A stretch of DNA of 64,000 nt. It comes from Burkholderiales bacterium UBA2459 (GTDB taxonomy: Bacteria > Pseudomonadota > Gammaproteobacteria > Burkholderiales > Burkholderiaceae_E). A model generated the notes under the pieces. It searched no databases and was not told the DNA's origin. It was given only the letters and a program-made list of their open reading frames with translations. Every line of letters begins with the position of its first letter. Position 1 is the stretch's first letter. A program made the position numbers and the translations under genes. Where the stretch lies: assembly GCA_002342365.1 (NCBI GenBank), contig DDPV01000029.1, forward strand, positions 67,653 to 131,652, written 5' to 3'. Positions 8,494-19,383 of the stretch are shown in pieces.

Positions 8494-8922
8494 ATGTTTC
8501 AGGGAACGTCCTCATTGCACCTCGATGCCAAGGGGCGGGTTACCGTGCCGTCAAGGCATCGGGACGTCTTGCTTGCGCAATGTGAAGGTCGGCTCACGCT
8601 CACCCGGCACCCCGATGGCTGCCTTTTGCTGTTTGCACGCGGAACCTGGGAGCTCAAGCGCGAAGAAATCCGTGCCTTCCCGATCGCAGCACGCGATTGG
8701 CAGCGGATTTTTCTTGGCAGCGCCGAGGATGTCGATATGGACGCTTCGGGGCGGATTCTGATTTCGCCTGAATTGCGTCAAGCATCCCGCATTGAGCGAC
8801 AGCTCGTCTTTATGGGTATGGGTGCGCACTTCGAACTCTGGGACCCGCCCAGCCTTCACGCCCGGGAGCAGCAGGCTATCGATGCCGGCATGCCCGAGGC
8901 CTTGTCGCATTTCACGCTTTAG
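8494..8922 (+). CDS. mraZ: Transcriptional regulator MraZ
   Basis: A 142-residue protein, normal family length, with two AbrB-like repeats: LDAKGRVTVPSRHRD near residue 10 and the second copy MDASGRILISPELRQ near residue 85. MraZ forms a ring oligomer and binds the direct repeats upstream of the division cluster, controlling mraZ and downstream genes. It is the first gene of the cluster and stands about 115 bases after the repeat operator. rsmH follows after nine bases. Confidence 0.95.
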   Translation: MFQGTSSLHLDAKGRVTVPSRHRDVLLAQCEGRLTLTRHPDGCLLLFARGTWELKREEIRAFPIAARDWQRIFLGSAEDVDMDASGRILISPELRQASRIERQLVFMGMGAHFELWDPPSLHAREQQAIDAGMPEALSHFTL

Positions 8923-8931
8923 GCAGGACGC

Positions 8932-9945
8932 TTGCGCCATGCCTATCATCATCCGGTCCTGCTCGAGGCAGCGATCGATGCGCTGCGAATCCAAAGCCAA
9001 GGGACTTACCTCGACGCGACTTTTGGCCGCGGCGGTCATGCCCAGGCGATTTTTTCCAGGCTTGAGCAAGGGGGTCGCTTGATCGCTATCGATCGCGACC
9101 CGCAAGCGATAGCCTTTGGCGCGGATTTGCCGCAGGCCTGGACCTTGCCTGAGCGGGGTGCGCGCTTTGACCTGCTGCATGCGCGCTTTGGTGCGCTTTC
9201 GCTCGCCTTGGATCGGATCGGCGTTGGGCTGCTCGACGGCGCCTTGTTCGACCTTGGCCTTTCTTCGCCTCAGCTTGATCAGGCTGAGCGTGGCTTTAGC
9301 TTTCGCAACAGCGGCCCATTGGATATGCGCATGGATCCGCAAGCAGGGCTTAGCGCGAGGCAATGGTTGTTTCAGGCCAGTGCAGACGACATCGAGTCGG
9401 TGCTGCGCGACTTCGGCGAAGAACGGCAGGCCAGGGCCGTCGCCCAGGCGATCAAGGCGCAGTGTGACGCTGATCCAGGCTCAGCCTTGCAAAGCACCGG
9501 TGAGCTCGCCGCGTTGATTCAGCAGGTCTTGCGGCGCCGAGGCGTGCGTCGCGACGACGGAAAAGACTTGGCCACACGCAGTTTTCAGGCGATTCGCATG
9601 CAGGTGAACGAGGAGCCCAAGGAAATCGATGCTGGCCTGGCACAGGCGCTTGAGCGACTCGCTCCGAAGGCCTGCCTTGCGGTCATCAGCTTTCATTCGG
9701 TTGAAGACCGTCGCGTGAAGCAGTTTTTCGCACGCCATAGCGGCGGCATGGCCGATCGAGACCCGGTGACCGGCGCGGTGCTGAAAGCCTGCTGGCCGCT
9801 TGAATCGCCCAAAAGGCAGCGACCCGATGCGCAAGAGATTGCGCGCAATCCGAGGGCTCGTTCGGCGATTTTGCGTTTTGCCTACCGGACGTCTCGACCA
9901 GGCCTTTCCGGCAAAGCCGACCCAACCGCGCAACGGGGCCACTGA
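8932..9945 (+). CDS. rsmH: 16S rRNA (cytosine1402-N4)-methyltransferase
   Basis: Methylates C1402 in the ribosomal P site using S-adenosylmethionine. The protein (337 residues) begins HHPVLLEAAIDAL, the usual RsmH start, then shows the SAM motif YLDATFGRGGHA and the segments FDLGLSSPQLDQAERGFSF, DMRMDP and AVISFHSVEDRRVKQFF. The start must be TTG at 8932, because the nearby ATG at 8939 is out of frame and the conserved sequence begins at once. The stop overlaps the ftsL start by one base (TGATG). Confidence 0.95.
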   Translation: MRHAYHHPVLLEAAIDALRIQSQGTYLDATFGRGGHAQAIFSRLEQGGRLIAIDRDPQAIAFGADLPQAWTLPERGARFDLLHARFGALSLALDRIGVGLLDGALFDLGLSSPQLDQAERGFSFRNSGPLDMRMDPQAGLSARQWLFQASADDIESVLRDFGEERQARAVAQAIKAQCDADPGSALQSTGELAALIQQVLRRRGVRRDDGKDLATRSFQAIRMQVNEEPKEIDAGLAQALERLAPKACLAVISFHSVEDRRVKQFFARHSGGMADRDPVTGAVLKACWPLESPKRQRPDAQEIARNPRARSAILRFAYRTSRPGLSGKADPTAQRGH

Positions 9946-10331
9946 TGGGCTATCGCATGAACGTACTTCTGGTGCTGGCCTTGTTAGCCTGTTCGCTGGC
10001 CTTGGTCGATTCGCAGCACCGAGCCCGCAAGCTTTTCATGGATCTGGAGCGCGCGCAGACCCGCAGCAAAGAGCTCGACATCCAGTGGAAGCAATTGCAG
10101 CTCGATCAGTTGCAACTGGCCAAGGCTTCGATGATCGATTTGAAAGCCCGGCGCGACCTCGGGATGATGACAGCGTCGGCCGACCGCACGGTTTATCTGA
10201 CCATGCCGCCTTTGGCCGCAAGGCGACAGGATGCATCGCTTGCGGCCGCGGCTGGACAAGCCGGTGTTCCGCTGGCGGGCCAGGGTCGCGTGCCCTTGCT
10301 GGCACCCGAGGCGGCTGAGATCCGACCATGA
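9945..10331 (+). CDS. ftsL: Cell division protein FtsL
   Basis: A 128-residue bitopic membrane protein. One membrane segment (VLLVLALLACSLALVDSQ, residues about 6-24) is followed by a heptad-rich stretch RARKLFMDLERAQTRSKELDIQWKQLQLDQLQ that forms the periplasmic coiled coil. FtsL joins FtsQ and FtsB to recruit and activate FtsW and FtsI at the septum. Identification rests on topology and on the position between rsmH and ftsI, since FtsL sequence conservation is low. The C-terminal 30 residues are Ala/Pro-rich and unlikely to be structured. Confidence 0.9.
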   Translation: MGYRMNVLLVLALLACSLALVDSQHRARKLFMDLERAQTRSKELDIQWKQLQLDQLQLAKASMIDLKARRDLGMMTASADRTVYLTMPPLAARRQDASLAAAAGQAGVPLAGQGRVPLLAPEAAEIRP

Positions 10332-10341
10332 GCCGACGACC

Positions 10342-12255
10342 ATGAGTTTGCACCAGACGCGCGGTTCGCAGGGCAGCGGATCCGAAGCGGTTCGAAAGCG
10401 GCGCGCGCGCGCCGTATCGATGAACGCGACCCCATTGCTGCAGGTGAAGCTTTCGAATCTGCGTTCACGCATCGCCTTTTTTCTCCTCACGCTGGGATTT
10501 CTTGCGCTGATTGCGCGGGCGGTCTGGTTGCAGGTGATTTCGCAAGACTTCTTGCAGCGCCAAGGTGAGGTGCGCTACCAGAGGACGCTGGAGTTGCCGG
10601 CTTCGCGCGGGAAGATCCTCGATCGAAACGGCAACACGCTCGCCACCAGTCTGCCCGCCAGCGCGGTGTGGGTGAATCCGCCAGAGTTTCGTGCCAGCGA
10701 TCAGCAGCTTGCGCAACTGGCAAAGCTGCTCGGGATGCGCCTTGGCGATATTCAGCAACGGGTTGCTCAGGAGGAGAAGACCTTTGTTTACCTCAAGCGT
10801 CAGGTCGATGCCGAGCTCGCGCGTCAGGTCGAAGCCTTGCAAATCGAAGGCTTGCATTTGCGACGGGAGTACAAGCGTTATTACCCCGAGGGAGATACCG
10901 CAGCCCATGTGGTGGGCTTTACCAACGTGGAAGACAGTGGCCAGGAGGGTATCGAGCTGTCGCGTGAAAAAAGTCTGGCAGGGGTGTCGGGATCTCGGGT
11001 CGTGATCCGTGACCGGCTAGGACGCATCATTGAAGATGTGCGCGAAGTCCGCGACCCGCAGCACGGCCGAGACTTCTCCTTGTCGCTGGATAGCAAAATC
11101 CAGTTTATTGCGTTTAACGCAATCCGTGACGCGGTTGAGTTGCATCGGGCCAAAGCTGCGGCCGCAGTCGTGATTGACGTCTACACCGGTGAGTTGCTTG
11201 CCCTGGCCAACTGGCCCAGCTACAACCCAAATCAGCGCAGTCATTTGTCGGGTGCCCAGTTAAGAAACCGGGTGATCACCGATACCTTTGAGCCCGGTTC
11301 GACGATGAAGCCCTTCACCACCGCCTTGGCGCTCAATTCCAACCGGGTGCGGCCCGAGAGCACCTTCAACGTTGCGCCCGGCCGAATGACCATTGGCAAC
11401 CACACGATCAACGATGCGCACCCTTATGGGGTGTTGACGGTTGAGCAAATCCTGCAAAAGTCATCCAACGTGGGCACTGCAAAAATGGCCTTGCAAATGC
11501 CTCCTGAGGAGATGTGGCGGCTTTTCACCCAGGTCGGATTCGGGCAGGCGCCCGATATTGGATTTCCCGGAGCGGTCGCAGGACGCGTGCGGCCACATCG
11601 AAGCTGGAAACCGATCGAGCAAGCAACCATGTCTTACGGACACGGGATATCGGTTTCGCTTTTGCAGCTGGCAAGGGCGTATTCAATTTTTGCCCGCGAT
11701 GGCGAACTGATTCCGATCACGATGCAAAAGCATGCCGAAAGGGTCGAGGGTGAGTCGGTGATCCGCAAGGAGACCGCCAAGGCGGTGCGCCATATGCTTG
11801 AGCTGGCAGCAGGTCCAGGTGGAACCGCGCCGCAGGCGCAAATTCAGGGCTACCGGGTTGCAGGCAAGACCGGCACTGCGCATAAGCTCGAAAACGGCCA
11901 CTATGCCAGCAAGTATGTGGCCTCGTTTGTCGGCTTCACGCCGGTGTCGGATCCGCGCATCATCATCGCGGTCATGGTCGATGAACCGTCGGCGGGTAAG
12001 TATTACGGCGGTTTGGTGGCTGCCCCGGTTTTTTCGCGTATTGGCGGTGAAAGTCTGCGGGCGCTGCGCGTGATGCCAGATGCCAACATGCAAGCTTTCA
12101 TACCCAAGGCCGGTCAGGCCTATCAGGAAGCTGCCCAGGAACCGGCACCGCCTGCAGCCGCGTTGCCGCTGGAGTCCGCTGCCAGCGCCGATACAGACGC
12201 TGCAAGCAAGGGTCCGCAAAAACTGGCGGCTGCCCGCGCCACGGTGACCCGATGA
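10342..12255 (+). CDS. ftsI: Septal peptidoglycan transpeptidase FtsI (PBP3)
   Basis: The division-specific DD-transpeptidase. One N-terminal membrane anchor (IAFFLLTLGFLALIARAVWLQVI) is followed by the dimerisation domain and the transpeptidase domain with its three motifs: STMK (catalytic Ser about residue 320), SSN (about 374) and KTGT (about 509). The ATG at 10342 gives 637 residues; an internal ATG at 10420 is possible. The last roughly 50 residues are Ala/Pro-rich, beyond the usual end of the enzyme. The stop overlaps murE by four bases (ATGA). Confidence 0.95.
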   Translation: MSLHQTRGSQGSGSEAVRKRRARAVSMNATPLLQVKLSNLRSRIAFFLLTLGFLALIARAVWLQVISQDFLQRQGEVRYQRTLELPASRGKILDRNGNTLATSLPASAVWVNPPEFRASDQQLAQLAKLLGMRLGDIQQRVAQEEKTFVYLKRQVDAELARQVEALQIEGLHLRREYKRYYPEGDTAAHVVGFTNVEDSGQEGIELSREKSLAGVSGSRVVIRDRLGRIIEDVREVRDPQHGRDFSLSLDSKIQFIAFNAIRDAVELHRAKAAAAVVIDVYTGELLALANWPSYNPNQRSHLSGAQLRNRVITDTFEPGSTMKPFTTALALNSNRVRPESTFNVAPGRMTIGNHTINDAHPYGVLTVEQILQKSSNVGTAKMALQMPPEEMWRLFTQVGFGQAPDIGFPGAVAGRVRPHRSWKPIEQATMSYGHGISVSLLQLARAYSIFARDGELIPITMQKHAERVEGESVIRKETAKAVRHMLELAAGPGGTAPQAQIQGYRVAGKTGTAHKLENGHYASKYVASFVGFTPVSDPRIIIAVMVDEPSAGKYYGGLVAAPVFSRIGGESLRALRVMPDANMQAFIPKAGQAYQEAAQEPAPPAAALPLESAASADTDAASKGPQKLAAARATVTR

Positions 12256-13889
12256 ACTGCGCTGATTCAATGTTTGAGCATCAGGCTTTGCGCAAGGCCC
12301 AGCCTGCCGATCTCACACCGCCCGCCGATCTGGTATGGCCCGCCCGTCTGGCGCCGGTGCTGCAATGGCTCAGCCAACGCGTTGACACCCGTGCAGCCAT
12401 GCGCTCAGACAGCCGTATGGTGCAGCCGGGAGACCTGTTTTTTGCCCTGCCTGGCTTGCAAAGCGCAGCGCAGCGCTATGTGAGCGATGCGCTTGAGCGC
12501 GGCGCAGGCGCAGTCTTGTTGGCCGATGATGCTGCACACAGCCATCGCTCGGTCTTTGCCTGGAGCGGGCTTGCCAACCATGCCGGTGAGCTTGCAGCGG
12601 CATTTGCGGCGTACCCGAGCCGAAAGCTGTCGGTGGTCGCTGTAACCGGTACCAACGGCAAGACCACCGTCTCGCACTGGATGGCCCAGGCCTGGTCGCA
12701 AACCGCTGCGGTCATCGGCACGCTTGGCGCGGGTCTGATCGATTCGGATCAGCCACTCGAAAGTTTCGGCTTGACAACGCCGGATGCGGTGCGATTGCAG
12801 CAAATGTTGCGCGACTTCCTGGCGCAAGGCACAAGTCTTGTTGCGATGGAAGCCTCCTCGATCGGATTGCATCAGGGACGATTACAAGGGCTCGAGCCGG
12901 CTGTTGCGGTTTTTACGAATCTGAGCCGCGACCACCTGGACTACCACGCCAACATGCAGGCCTACGCAGAGGCTAAAGCACAGCTCTTTGCAATGCTCAC
13001 GCCTGGCCGCTCTCAGGCTGTGGTCAACGCCGACGATGCCTGGGCAGGGACCATGATCGGCGCCTGTCCAGCGGGTTGCCCGCTTTGGCTCTTTAGCCTG
13101 CAAGAACAGGCCGACGAAGCCCAAGCACTGGCAGCGCGGCATCGGGCGCATTTGCTCTGGGCGGATTATCGCGCTGACGATCAGGCATCGCAGGTGCAAT
13201 GGGCCTTGTTTGCTCCGGGCAATCCCAAGGCGATTCATCAGGGACACAAGAAGCTTGCCTTGATGGGGCGTTTCAATGCAGCCAACGCGCTTGCCGTCGC
13301 GTGCAGCTTGATGGCTCTTGGCCAAAGCCCGTCGGAGGCGATGCAAGCGCTCGATCGTTTGAAAGCGGTGCCTGGCCGTATGCAATGCCTCGGTCAGTCG
13401 CAGACGCCCTTGGTGGTGGTCGATTATGCGCACACCCCAGACGCCATCGAGCAGGTTCTCGTCGCTTTGCGACCAGTGGCTCAACAGCGACAGGGCCGCT
13501 TGCATTGTGTACTCGGTGCCGGCGGCGATCGCGACCCTGGCAAGCGCGAAGCGATGGGGGCAGCAGCGATGGGTATTGCCGACTCGCTTTGTCTGACCAG
13601 CGACAACCCGCGCTATGAGGATCCGGAGGCGATTTGCGAGGCCCTCAAAAAAGGTGCAAACGGCGTTGCAGGTCTTGCGCGCGATAGCAAGCGGCTTTTT
13701 GTTGAACTTGACCGGGGCCTTGCAATTGACCGGGTGATTCAGCAGGCGGGCCCTCGGGATGTGATTCTGATCGCGGGCAAAGGGCATGAGCGTTTCCAGG
13801 AGATTCAGGGTCAGCGAATAAGCTTTGATGACGAGAGCCGAGCCCGTGAGGCGCTGCAATTGCACTGGTCGCTTCAGGTGCAAGCATGA
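12252..13889 (+). CDS. murE: UDP-MurNAc-tripeptide synthetase (meso-diaminopimelate adding)
   Basis: Adds meso-diaminopimelate to UDP-MurNAc-L-Ala-D-Glu in the cytoplasm. The ATP loop GTNGKTT starts near residue 133, DSRMVQPGDLFFALPG lies in the N-terminal UDP-binding domain, EASSIGLHQGRLQGL in the central domain, and DNPR in the C-terminal domain is the known meso-DAP selectivity motif, so the wall is DAP-type as expected. The 545-residue length includes an N-terminal extension of about 30 residues. Overlaps with ftsI and murF are both ATGA. Confidence 0.96.
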   Translation: MNCADSMFEHQALRKAQPADLTPPADLVWPARLAPVLQWLSQRVDTRAAMRSDSRMVQPGDLFFALPGLQSAAQRYVSDALERGAGAVLLADDAAHSHRSVFAWSGLANHAGELAAAFAAYPSRKLSVVAVTGTNGKTTVSHWMAQAWSQTAAVIGTLGAGLIDSDQPLESFGLTTPDAVRLQQMLRDFLAQGTSLVAMEASSIGLHQGRLQGLEPAVAVFTNLSRDHLDYHANMQAYAEAKAQLFAMLTPGRSQAVVNADDAWAGTMIGACPAGCPLWLFSLQEQADEAQALAARHRAHLLWADYRADDQASQVQWALFAPGNPKAIHQGHKKLALMGRFNAANALAVACSLMALGQSPSEAMQALDRLKAVPGRMQCLGQSQTPLVVVDYAHTPDAIEQVLVALRPVAQQRQGRLHCVLGAGGDRDPGKREAMGAAAMGIADSLCLTSDNPRYEDPEAICEALKKGANGVAGLARDSKRLFVELDRGLAIDRVIQQAGPRDVILIAGKGHERFQEIQGQRISFDDESRAREALQLHWSLQVQA

Positions 13890-15298
13890 TGTTCAGCCTC
13901 ACTCAGGCACAAGGCTGGATTGCGGACGCAAAGCTCGTGGGCGATGGCAACACCCGGGTTGAGAGGATTTGCACCGACTCGCGGCAGGCCAAAGCCGGGG
14001 ACTTGTTCGTGCCGCTGATTGGTGAGCGATTCGATGCCCATGCCTTCATCGGTCAGGTCATCGGAGCCGGTGTGCGGGCGGTGCTCAGTGCGCAGAGCTT
14101 ATCGCCTGATGCCTTGATCGACGGGCAAGTGCAGCGCGGCGTGATCCACGGCTTGCAGGTCCCCGACACAACGCTGGCGCTGCAGCAGCTTGCTGCCGGC
14201 TGGCGTCGCCAGTTTGCGCTGCCGGTGATTGCTGTCACAGGGAGCAATGGCAAGACCACGGTCAAGGAGATGATTGCAAGCATTTTGCGTGTGGCCTACG
14301 GCGAGGCCTCGCTCTCGAGCGAGGGCAACCTCAACAATGCTTTCGGCGTGCCGATGTCAGTCTTGCGGCTGCGCGCCCATCATCGGGCAGCCGTGTTTGA
14401 ACTCGGCATCAATCAGCCCGGTGAGATGGCCCAGCTTTGCCCGATCGCACAACCCACGCTAAGCCTTGTCAACAACGCCCAGCGCGAGCACCAGGAATTC
14501 TTGCATGGGGTTGAAGCCTCTGCCCGCGAAAATGGCACGGCCATCAGCCAATTGCCTCGCGATGGGATCGCCGTGTTTCCCGGCGACGATCAGTGTGCGC
14601 CGATCTGGCAGTCGCTAGCAGGCGATCGCGACTGTGTGTGCTTTGGCTGGGATGAGCACTGGCCGGTGCACGCCAGCGAAGTCACTGCCTCGACGTTCCG
14701 CTTGCACTGCCTGGGACAGGATGCCTTGGTGAAGCTGCGCATTGCAGGTCGACACAGCCTGCGAAACGCCTTGGCCGCTGCCGCCTGCTGTCGAGCAATC
14801 GGTCTCAGTCTTGCGTGCATTGTCCAAGGGCTGGAGCAGTTTGAACCGGTTAGCGGACGCCTGCGGCAAATCCCCTTGCATGCGCATGCGCAGTTGATCG
14901 ACGATAGCTACAACGCCAATCCCGATTCGGTCCGGGCGGCCATTGACGTGCTGGCGGGTATCCCGGGTACGCGCTTGCTTGTGCTCGGTGATATGGGCGA
15001 AGTGGGCGTGCAAGGCGAAGCGTTTCACGAGGAGGTCGGCGTTTATGCGCGCACCTGCGGCATCGATCAGTTGTGGTTGCTCGGTGAGGCCACGCGCCAG
15101 AGCGCTCGTGGCTTTGGCGACCAGGCCAGACATTTCGGAAGCGACATGCGCTCGCTGGTTCAAGCCCTTTCGGATGCGCTTAGCGCCGACCGCCTGTCTG
15201 AGCAGGCAACTGTTCTGATCAAGGGTTCCCGCTTCATGGCGATGGAAAGGGTGGTGAAGGCGCTCACCGCTGATCAGCACGTCAAGGAAGACCACTGA
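13886..15298 (+). CDS. murF: UDP-MurNAc-tripeptide D-alanyl-D-alanine ligase
   Basis: Adds D-Ala-D-Ala to complete the UDP-MurNAc-pentapeptide. The ATP-binding GSNGKTT begins near residue 119, followed by [20 protein letters not shown], the typical MurF segment, and [18 protein letters not shown] and VLGDMGEVG in the C-terminal half. The length of 470 residues is normal. The start overlaps murE (ATGA) and the stop overlaps mraY by one base. Confidence 0.96.
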   Translation: MMFSLTQAQGWIADAKLVGDGNTRVERICTDSRQAKAGDLFVPLIGERFDAHAFIGQVIGAGVRAVLSAQSLSPDALIDGQVQRGVIHGLQVPDTTLALQQLAAGWRRQFALPVIAVTGSNGKTTVKEMIASILRVAYGEASLSSEGNLNNAFGVPMSVLRLRAHHRAAVFELGINQPGEMAQLCPIAQPTLSLVNNAQREHQEFLHGVEASARENGTAISQLPRDGIAVFPGDDQCAPIWQSLAGDRDCVCFGWDEHWPVHASEVTASTFRLHCLGQDALVKLRIAGRHSLRNALAAAACCRAIGLSLACIVQGLEQFEPVSGRLRQIPLHAHAQLIDDSYNANPDSVRAAIDVLAGIPGTRLLVLGDMGEVGVQGEAFHEEVGVYARTCGIDQLWLLGEATRQSARGFGDQARHFGSDMRSLVQALSDALSADRLSEQATVLIKGSRFMAMERVVKALTADQHVKEDH

Positions 15299-16467
15299 TG
15301 CTTCTCGAACTCGCGCAATGGTTAGCCAAGGATATCCGTGCTTTTTCGGTGTTCAACTACATCACCTTGCGGGCTGCGCTCGCAACCCTCACAGCGCTTG
15401 CCTTTGGTCTGCTGCTTGGGCCATGGGTGATTCGTAGGCTGGCTGCCATGAAGATCGGTCAGGCGGTGCGCGACGACGGCCCGCAATCGCATTTGGTCAA
15501 AAAGGGCACACCGACGATGGGTGGCGCGCTGATCTTGCTGGTGCTGGGGATGTCAACGCTGCTCTGGGTTGACCTCGATAACCGCTTTGTCTGGATCGCC
15601 TTGCTGGTGACCTTTGGGTTTGGCTGGATCGGTTGGGTGGACGATTACCGCAAAGTGGTGCACCGCGACCCCAAGGGTATGCCGGCACGAGAAAAGTATT
15701 TCTGGCAGTCGCTGATTGGTGTGCTGGCTGCGGTCTGGCTAGCCTTTGCAGTACCGGCACAAAGCAACAGCGAGGCGCTAAGCCTGTTCATGCGTTGGGT
15801 TGAGTCAGGGTTTGACATGGATTTGCCGCCCCGCGCGGACTTGATTGTTCCCTTCTTCAAGAACGTTGCCTACCCGCTTGGCGTATTCGGGTTCATGATT
15901 CTCAGCTACTTTGTCATCGTGGGCACAAGCAATGCGGTCAACCTCACCGACGGCGCTGACGGCTTAGCGGCCATGCCCACGGTACTTGTCGGCAGTGCCC
16001 TGGGCATTTTCGCCTACGTCACCGGCCACGCGGTATTTGCCAAGTACTTGCTGATTCCCCATGTGCCAGGTGCCGGTGAATTGACAGTGTTTTGCGGTGC
16101 GCTTGCCGGTGCGGGCCTGGCCTTTTTATGGTTCAACGCCTACCCCGCACAAGTCTTCATGGGCGACGTTGGTGCGCTTGCACTCGGGGGTGCGCTTGGC
16201 ACGGTGGCAGTGATCGTGCGCCAGGAAATCGTGTTGTTCATCATGGGTGGTGTGTTTGTGGCCGAGACGATTTCAGTCATGCTTCAGGTGGGCTGGTTCA
16301 AATACACCAAAAAGCGTTACGGCGAAGGCAGAAGGATTTTTCGCATGGCCCCCTTGCATCATCACTTCGAGGTCGGCGGGGTGAAAGAATCGCAGGTGGT
16401 GGTTCGATTCTGGATTGTCACCATGATGCTGGTGCTGTTCGGTCTCTCAACCCTCAAGTTGCGTTGA
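15298..16467 (+). CDS. mraY: Phospho-MurNAc-pentapeptide translocase MraY
   Basis: Transfers phospho-MurNAc-pentapeptide to undecaprenyl phosphate, forming lipid I in the inner membrane. The 389-residue protein has about ten membrane segments and the family motifs KKGTPTMGG, the catalytic aspartates in [18 protein letters not shown], and the HHHFE loop in [11 protein letters not shown]. The start ATG overlaps the murF stop by one base; murD begins two bases after its stop. Confidence 0.97.
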   Translation: MLLELAQWLAKDIRAFSVFNYITLRAALATLTALAFGLLLGPWVIRRLAAMKIGQAVRDDGPQSHLVKKGTPTMGGALILLVLGMSTLLWVDLDNRFVWIALLVTFGFGWIGWVDDYRKVVHRDPKGMPAREKYFWQSLIGVLAAVWLAFAVPAQSNSEALSLFMRWVESGFDMDLPPRADLIVPFFKNVAYPLGVFGFMILSYFVIVGTSNAVNLTDGADGLAAMPTVLVGSALGIFAYVTGHAVFAKYLLIPHVPGAGELTVFCGALAGAGLAFLWFNAYPAQVFMGDVGALALGGALGTVAVIVRQEIVLFIMGGVFVAETISVMLQVGWFKYTKKRYGEGRRIFRMAPLHHHFEVGGVKESQVVVRFWIVTMMLVLFGLSTLKLR

Positions 16468-16468
16468 G

Positions 16469-18097
16469 ATGACGTCCGTCAAAGCCTTAAAGACTCAGGG
16501 ACTGGAGCCTTTGCCGGCACTGCACCCGGCGGTCAGGCCTTTAATGGAGCCCTTGCACTGGGCCGCTCAGCAAGTGCTCGTGCTTGGCAGCGGGGAATCG
16601 GGTCAGGCGATGCTTGCCTGGCTTAAGCGCTGTGGTGCCAGCGTGAAGCTTGCCGACACCCGCAGCGAACCGCCCGAGGCGGCCAAACTGTTGCGCGACG
16701 ACCCTTCCTTGCTGACCTGCTTTGGTCCACCGCAGCCGCAATGGCTCGACGGCGTTGACCTGATCGCATGGTCGCCCGGTGTGTCGATTGAACAGGGCCC
16801 GGGCCTCTTGCTTGCCCAATGGGCGCATGCAAGAGGCATTCCAATTGCAGGCGAAATTGAATGGTTCGCCCAGGCGCTGGCAAGACTGCGACAACGTGGC
16901 TATCAGCCAGCGCTGGTCGCTGTGACAGGTACCAACGGCAAAACCACCACGGTCAGTCTGCTTGCCAGCCTTTGCAAGGCGGCGCATCGCCGCGTGGCCC
17001 TGGCAGGCAATGTATCGCCAGCGGCATTGCGGGCACTGATCGATGCGCTGGATGAAGCAGGACTTGGCGCTGCAGACTGGCACGAGGACGGGGCGCTGCC
17101 CGATTCGGTGCTTGATGCTTTGCCGCAGGTTTGGGTGCTCGAACTCTCAAGTTTTCAGCTGGCGCTTTGCAGCAGCCTGCGGCCCGATGCAAGCGCTTTG
17201 CTCAACCTGAGTGCTGATCACCTGGACTGGCACCGCTCCATGGATGATTACGCAGCAGCAAAGCAACAGATTTTCAAGCCCTCGGGGATTGCGGTCTTTT
17301 CGCGAGACGATCCGGCCACCGAGCCACGCGCAAGCGCGGTGGCTCAGCGTGTGAGCATTGGGCTTTCTTCGCCGCCCAAGCTTGGCGACTTTGGGGTGGC
17401 GACATTGCAGGGTTTGTCCTGGCTCGTCGAGGCGCTTGCGCTTGATGAGCCGAGCGGCCGGCGAAAACGCGGCGAAGCGGCCGCGTTTAGGCTCCGACCG
17501 CTGATGCCTGCCGATGCCTTGCGTATGCGCGGCAGCCACAACCAGAGCAACGCGCTGGCTGCGCTTGCGCTCGGGCGTGCCATCGGCTTGCCGATGGCGG
17601 CCATGTTGCACGGCCTGCGCCGTTTCGAAGCGGGATCGCATCGCTGCGAGATCATTCGGGTGCTGCGCGATGTGATGTTTATCGACGACAGCAAGGGGAC
17701 CAATGTCGGGGCCACGGTGGCTGCCTTGAGCGGCCTTGATATGCCCTGCCATTTGATTGCCGGGGGCGTTGGCAAAGGCCAGGATTTTTCGGCGCTGGGT
17801 CGGGCCATCGTGCAGCATGCCGCTTCGGTGGCTTTGATCGGCGAGGCCGCCGCCGAGATCGCCTCGGCGGTCAGGGCAGCGATCGCTGAGAATCCGCGGG
17901 CAGCCTCGGAGCGGTTCCAGCTCAGTTTTCACGAGCAACTTGAGGATGCGGTCAGGGCTGCATCTGAGCGCGCCAGTACGGGCGAAGCGGTGCTCTTATC
18001 GCCTGCTTGTGCCAGTTTCGACATGTTTCGTGACTACCGGCATCGCGCGGCGGTCTTTGCGCAGGCCATCGATGAACTTGCCGGAGTTACGGCGTGA
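16469..18097 (+). CDS. murD: UDP-MurNAc-L-alanine:D-glutamate ligase
   Basis: Adds D-glutamate to UDP-MurNAc-L-alanine. An N-terminal Rossmann-like domain ([30 protein letters not shown]) is followed by the ATP loop GTNGKTTT near residue 154 and the C-terminal segments [29 protein letters not shown] and [13 protein letters not shown]. At 542 residues it is longer than the E. coli protein (about 440) because of an N-terminal extension and loops, including a charged stretch near residues 325-345. GTG of ftsW overlaps the stop by four bases. Confidence 0.96.
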   Translation: MTSVKALKTQGLEPLPALHPAVRPLMEPLHWAAQQVLVLGSGESGQAMLAWLKRCGASVKLADTRSEPPEAAKLLRDDPSLLTCFGPPQPQWLDGVDLIAWSPGVSIEQGPGLLLAQWAHARGIPIAGEIEWFAQALARLRQRGYQPALVAVTGTNGKTTTVSLLASLCKAAHRRVALAGNVSPAALRALIDALDEAGLGAADWHEDGALPDSVLDALPQVWVLELSSFQLALCSSLRPDASALLNLSADHLDWHRSMDDYAAAKQQIFKPSGIAVFSRDDPATEPRASAVAQRVSIGLSSPPKLGDFGVATLQGLSWLVEALALDEPSGRRKRGEAAAFRLRPLMPADALRMRGSHNQSNALAALALGRAIGLPMAAMLHGLRRFEAGSHRCEIIRVLRDVMFIDDSKGTNVGATVAALSGLDMPCHLIAGGVGKGQDFSALGRAIVQHAASVALIGEAAAEIASAVRAAIAENPRAASERFQLSFHEQLEDAVRAASERASTGEAVLLSPACASFDMFRDYRHRAAVFAQAIDELAGVTA

Positions 18098-19383
18098 GAA
18101 TCCGTATGCAAGAGGGATTGACGAGGGCGGCGAGCCTCTTTAGCCTCTCGCCGCCATGGCTTGCCGGCACGATGCCCTGGCGTGCTCGAGCAAGCTCGCC
18201 AGCGGTGGCCTCGCGCGACCTCGGAAGACAGGCTGAAAGCCAGCCAGTCGCTGCCGAACTGGATCATGCGGTACTCGTGCTCACGATTGCCTTGCTGTTA
18301 TTCGGCCTGGTGATGGTTTACTCCGCTTCGATTGCCTTGCCGGATTCACCGCGCTTTGCGGCCTACAAGTCCTCGCACTTTCTCATTCGTCACGCCTTTG
18401 CCATCGTGGTGGGCCTGCTTGGCGCCTGGGTGGTGTTTCGCCTGCCGAATCGAACATTGCAACGCTTGGCGGCGCCGCTCTTCTTGTTTGGCTTGTTCTT
18501 GTTGATATTGGTCTTGATCCCTGGCGTTGGCAAAGTGGTTTACGGTGCCCGGCGCTGGATCTCATTGGGCTTTATTAATGTCCAGCCCTCCGAACTGATG
18601 AAGATTTTCGTGATTCTTTATGTCGCCGACTACACGGTTCGCAAGCAAGACTATATGCACCATTTTTCCAAGGGCTTTTTGCCTATGGGGTCGGCGGTGG
18701 CCATGGTCGGACTATTGCTGTTGCTAGAGCCTGACCTGGGTGCATTCATCGTGATCGCAGCGGTGGCGATGGGCATTCTTTTTCTTGGCGGAGTCAACGG
18801 CAAACTCTTTGGTGGATTGACGGTGATTGCCCTCACCACCTTCGCCTTGCTGATTCACCTCTCGCCCTGGCGTCGCGACCGCATTTTTGCCTATCTCGAT
18901 CCCTTTGATCCTTCAAACGCGCTGGGCAAAGGCTATCAGCTGTCGCACTCGCTGATTGCTTTCGGTCGCGGCGAGTGGTTCGGCGTGGGATTGGGCGGTT
19001 CGGTGGAGAAGCTGCATTATTTGCCTGAGGCTCATACTGACTTTTTACTCGCGGTCATTGGCGAAGAACTCGGCCTGATCGGCGTGATGGTAACGATCCT
19101 GGCCTTTTTGTGGATCACCCGGCGCGCTTTTCAAATCGGCCGGCAGGCGATCGCGATGGAGCGCACCTATGCTGGCCTGGTCGCCAAGGGGATCGCGCTT
19201 TGGATCGGTTGTCAGGCCTTCATCAACATGGGCGTGAATTTGGGTTTATTGCCAACCAAGGGCCTCACCTTGCCGCTGATGAGTTATGGCGGTACCGGGA
19301 TCATGGTCAACTGCCTGGCAATAGGCATGTTGTTACGGATCGATCGTGAAAACCGAATCACGATGCGGGGTGGCAAGCTGTGA
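18094..19383 (+). CDS. ftsW: Septal peptidoglycan glycosyltransferase FtsW
   Basis: The SEDS-family polymerase that extends glycan strands at the septum with FtsI. The 429-residue protein has about ten membrane helices and the SEDS motifs [71 protein letters not shown] and [15 protein letters not shown]. The start is GTG at 18094, overlapping murD by four bases. The first 55 residues are a cytoplasmic extension before the first helix. Confidence 0.96.
   Translation: MRIRMQEGLTRAASLFSLSPPWLAGTMPWRARASSPAVASRDLGRQAESQPVAAELDHAVLVLTIALLLFGLVMVYSASIALPDSPRFAAYKSSHFLIRHAFAIVVGLLGAWVVFRLPNRTLQRLAAPLFLFGLFLLILVLIPGVGKVVYGARRWISLGFINVQPSELMKIFVILYVADYTVRKQDYMHHFSKGFLPMGSAVAMVGLLLLLEPDLGAFIVIAAVAMGILFLGGVNGKLFGGLTVIALTTFALLIHLSPWRRDRIFAYLDPFDPSNALGKGYQLSHSLIAFGRGEWFGVGLGGSVEKLHYLPEAHTDFLLAVIGEELGLIGVMVTILAFLWITRRAFQIGRQAIAMERTYAGLVAKGIALWIGCQAFINMGVNLGLLPTKGLTLPLMSYGGTGIMVNCLAIGMLLRIDRENRITMRGGKL

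Noticed and set aside
8551..9363. 270-codon minus-strand open frame over mraZ and rsmH
   Set aside because: Antisense to two conserved genes, with no family motif and an Arg/Lys/Ala composition typical of shadow frames.
12882..13883. 333-codon open frame on the minus strand inside murE
   Set aside because: Fully antisense to a well-supported murE, without recognisable domains. Long antisense frames are common in GC-rich coding DNA.
17147..17938. 263-codon minus-strand open frame over murD
   Set aside because: Shadow of murD; no domain pattern.
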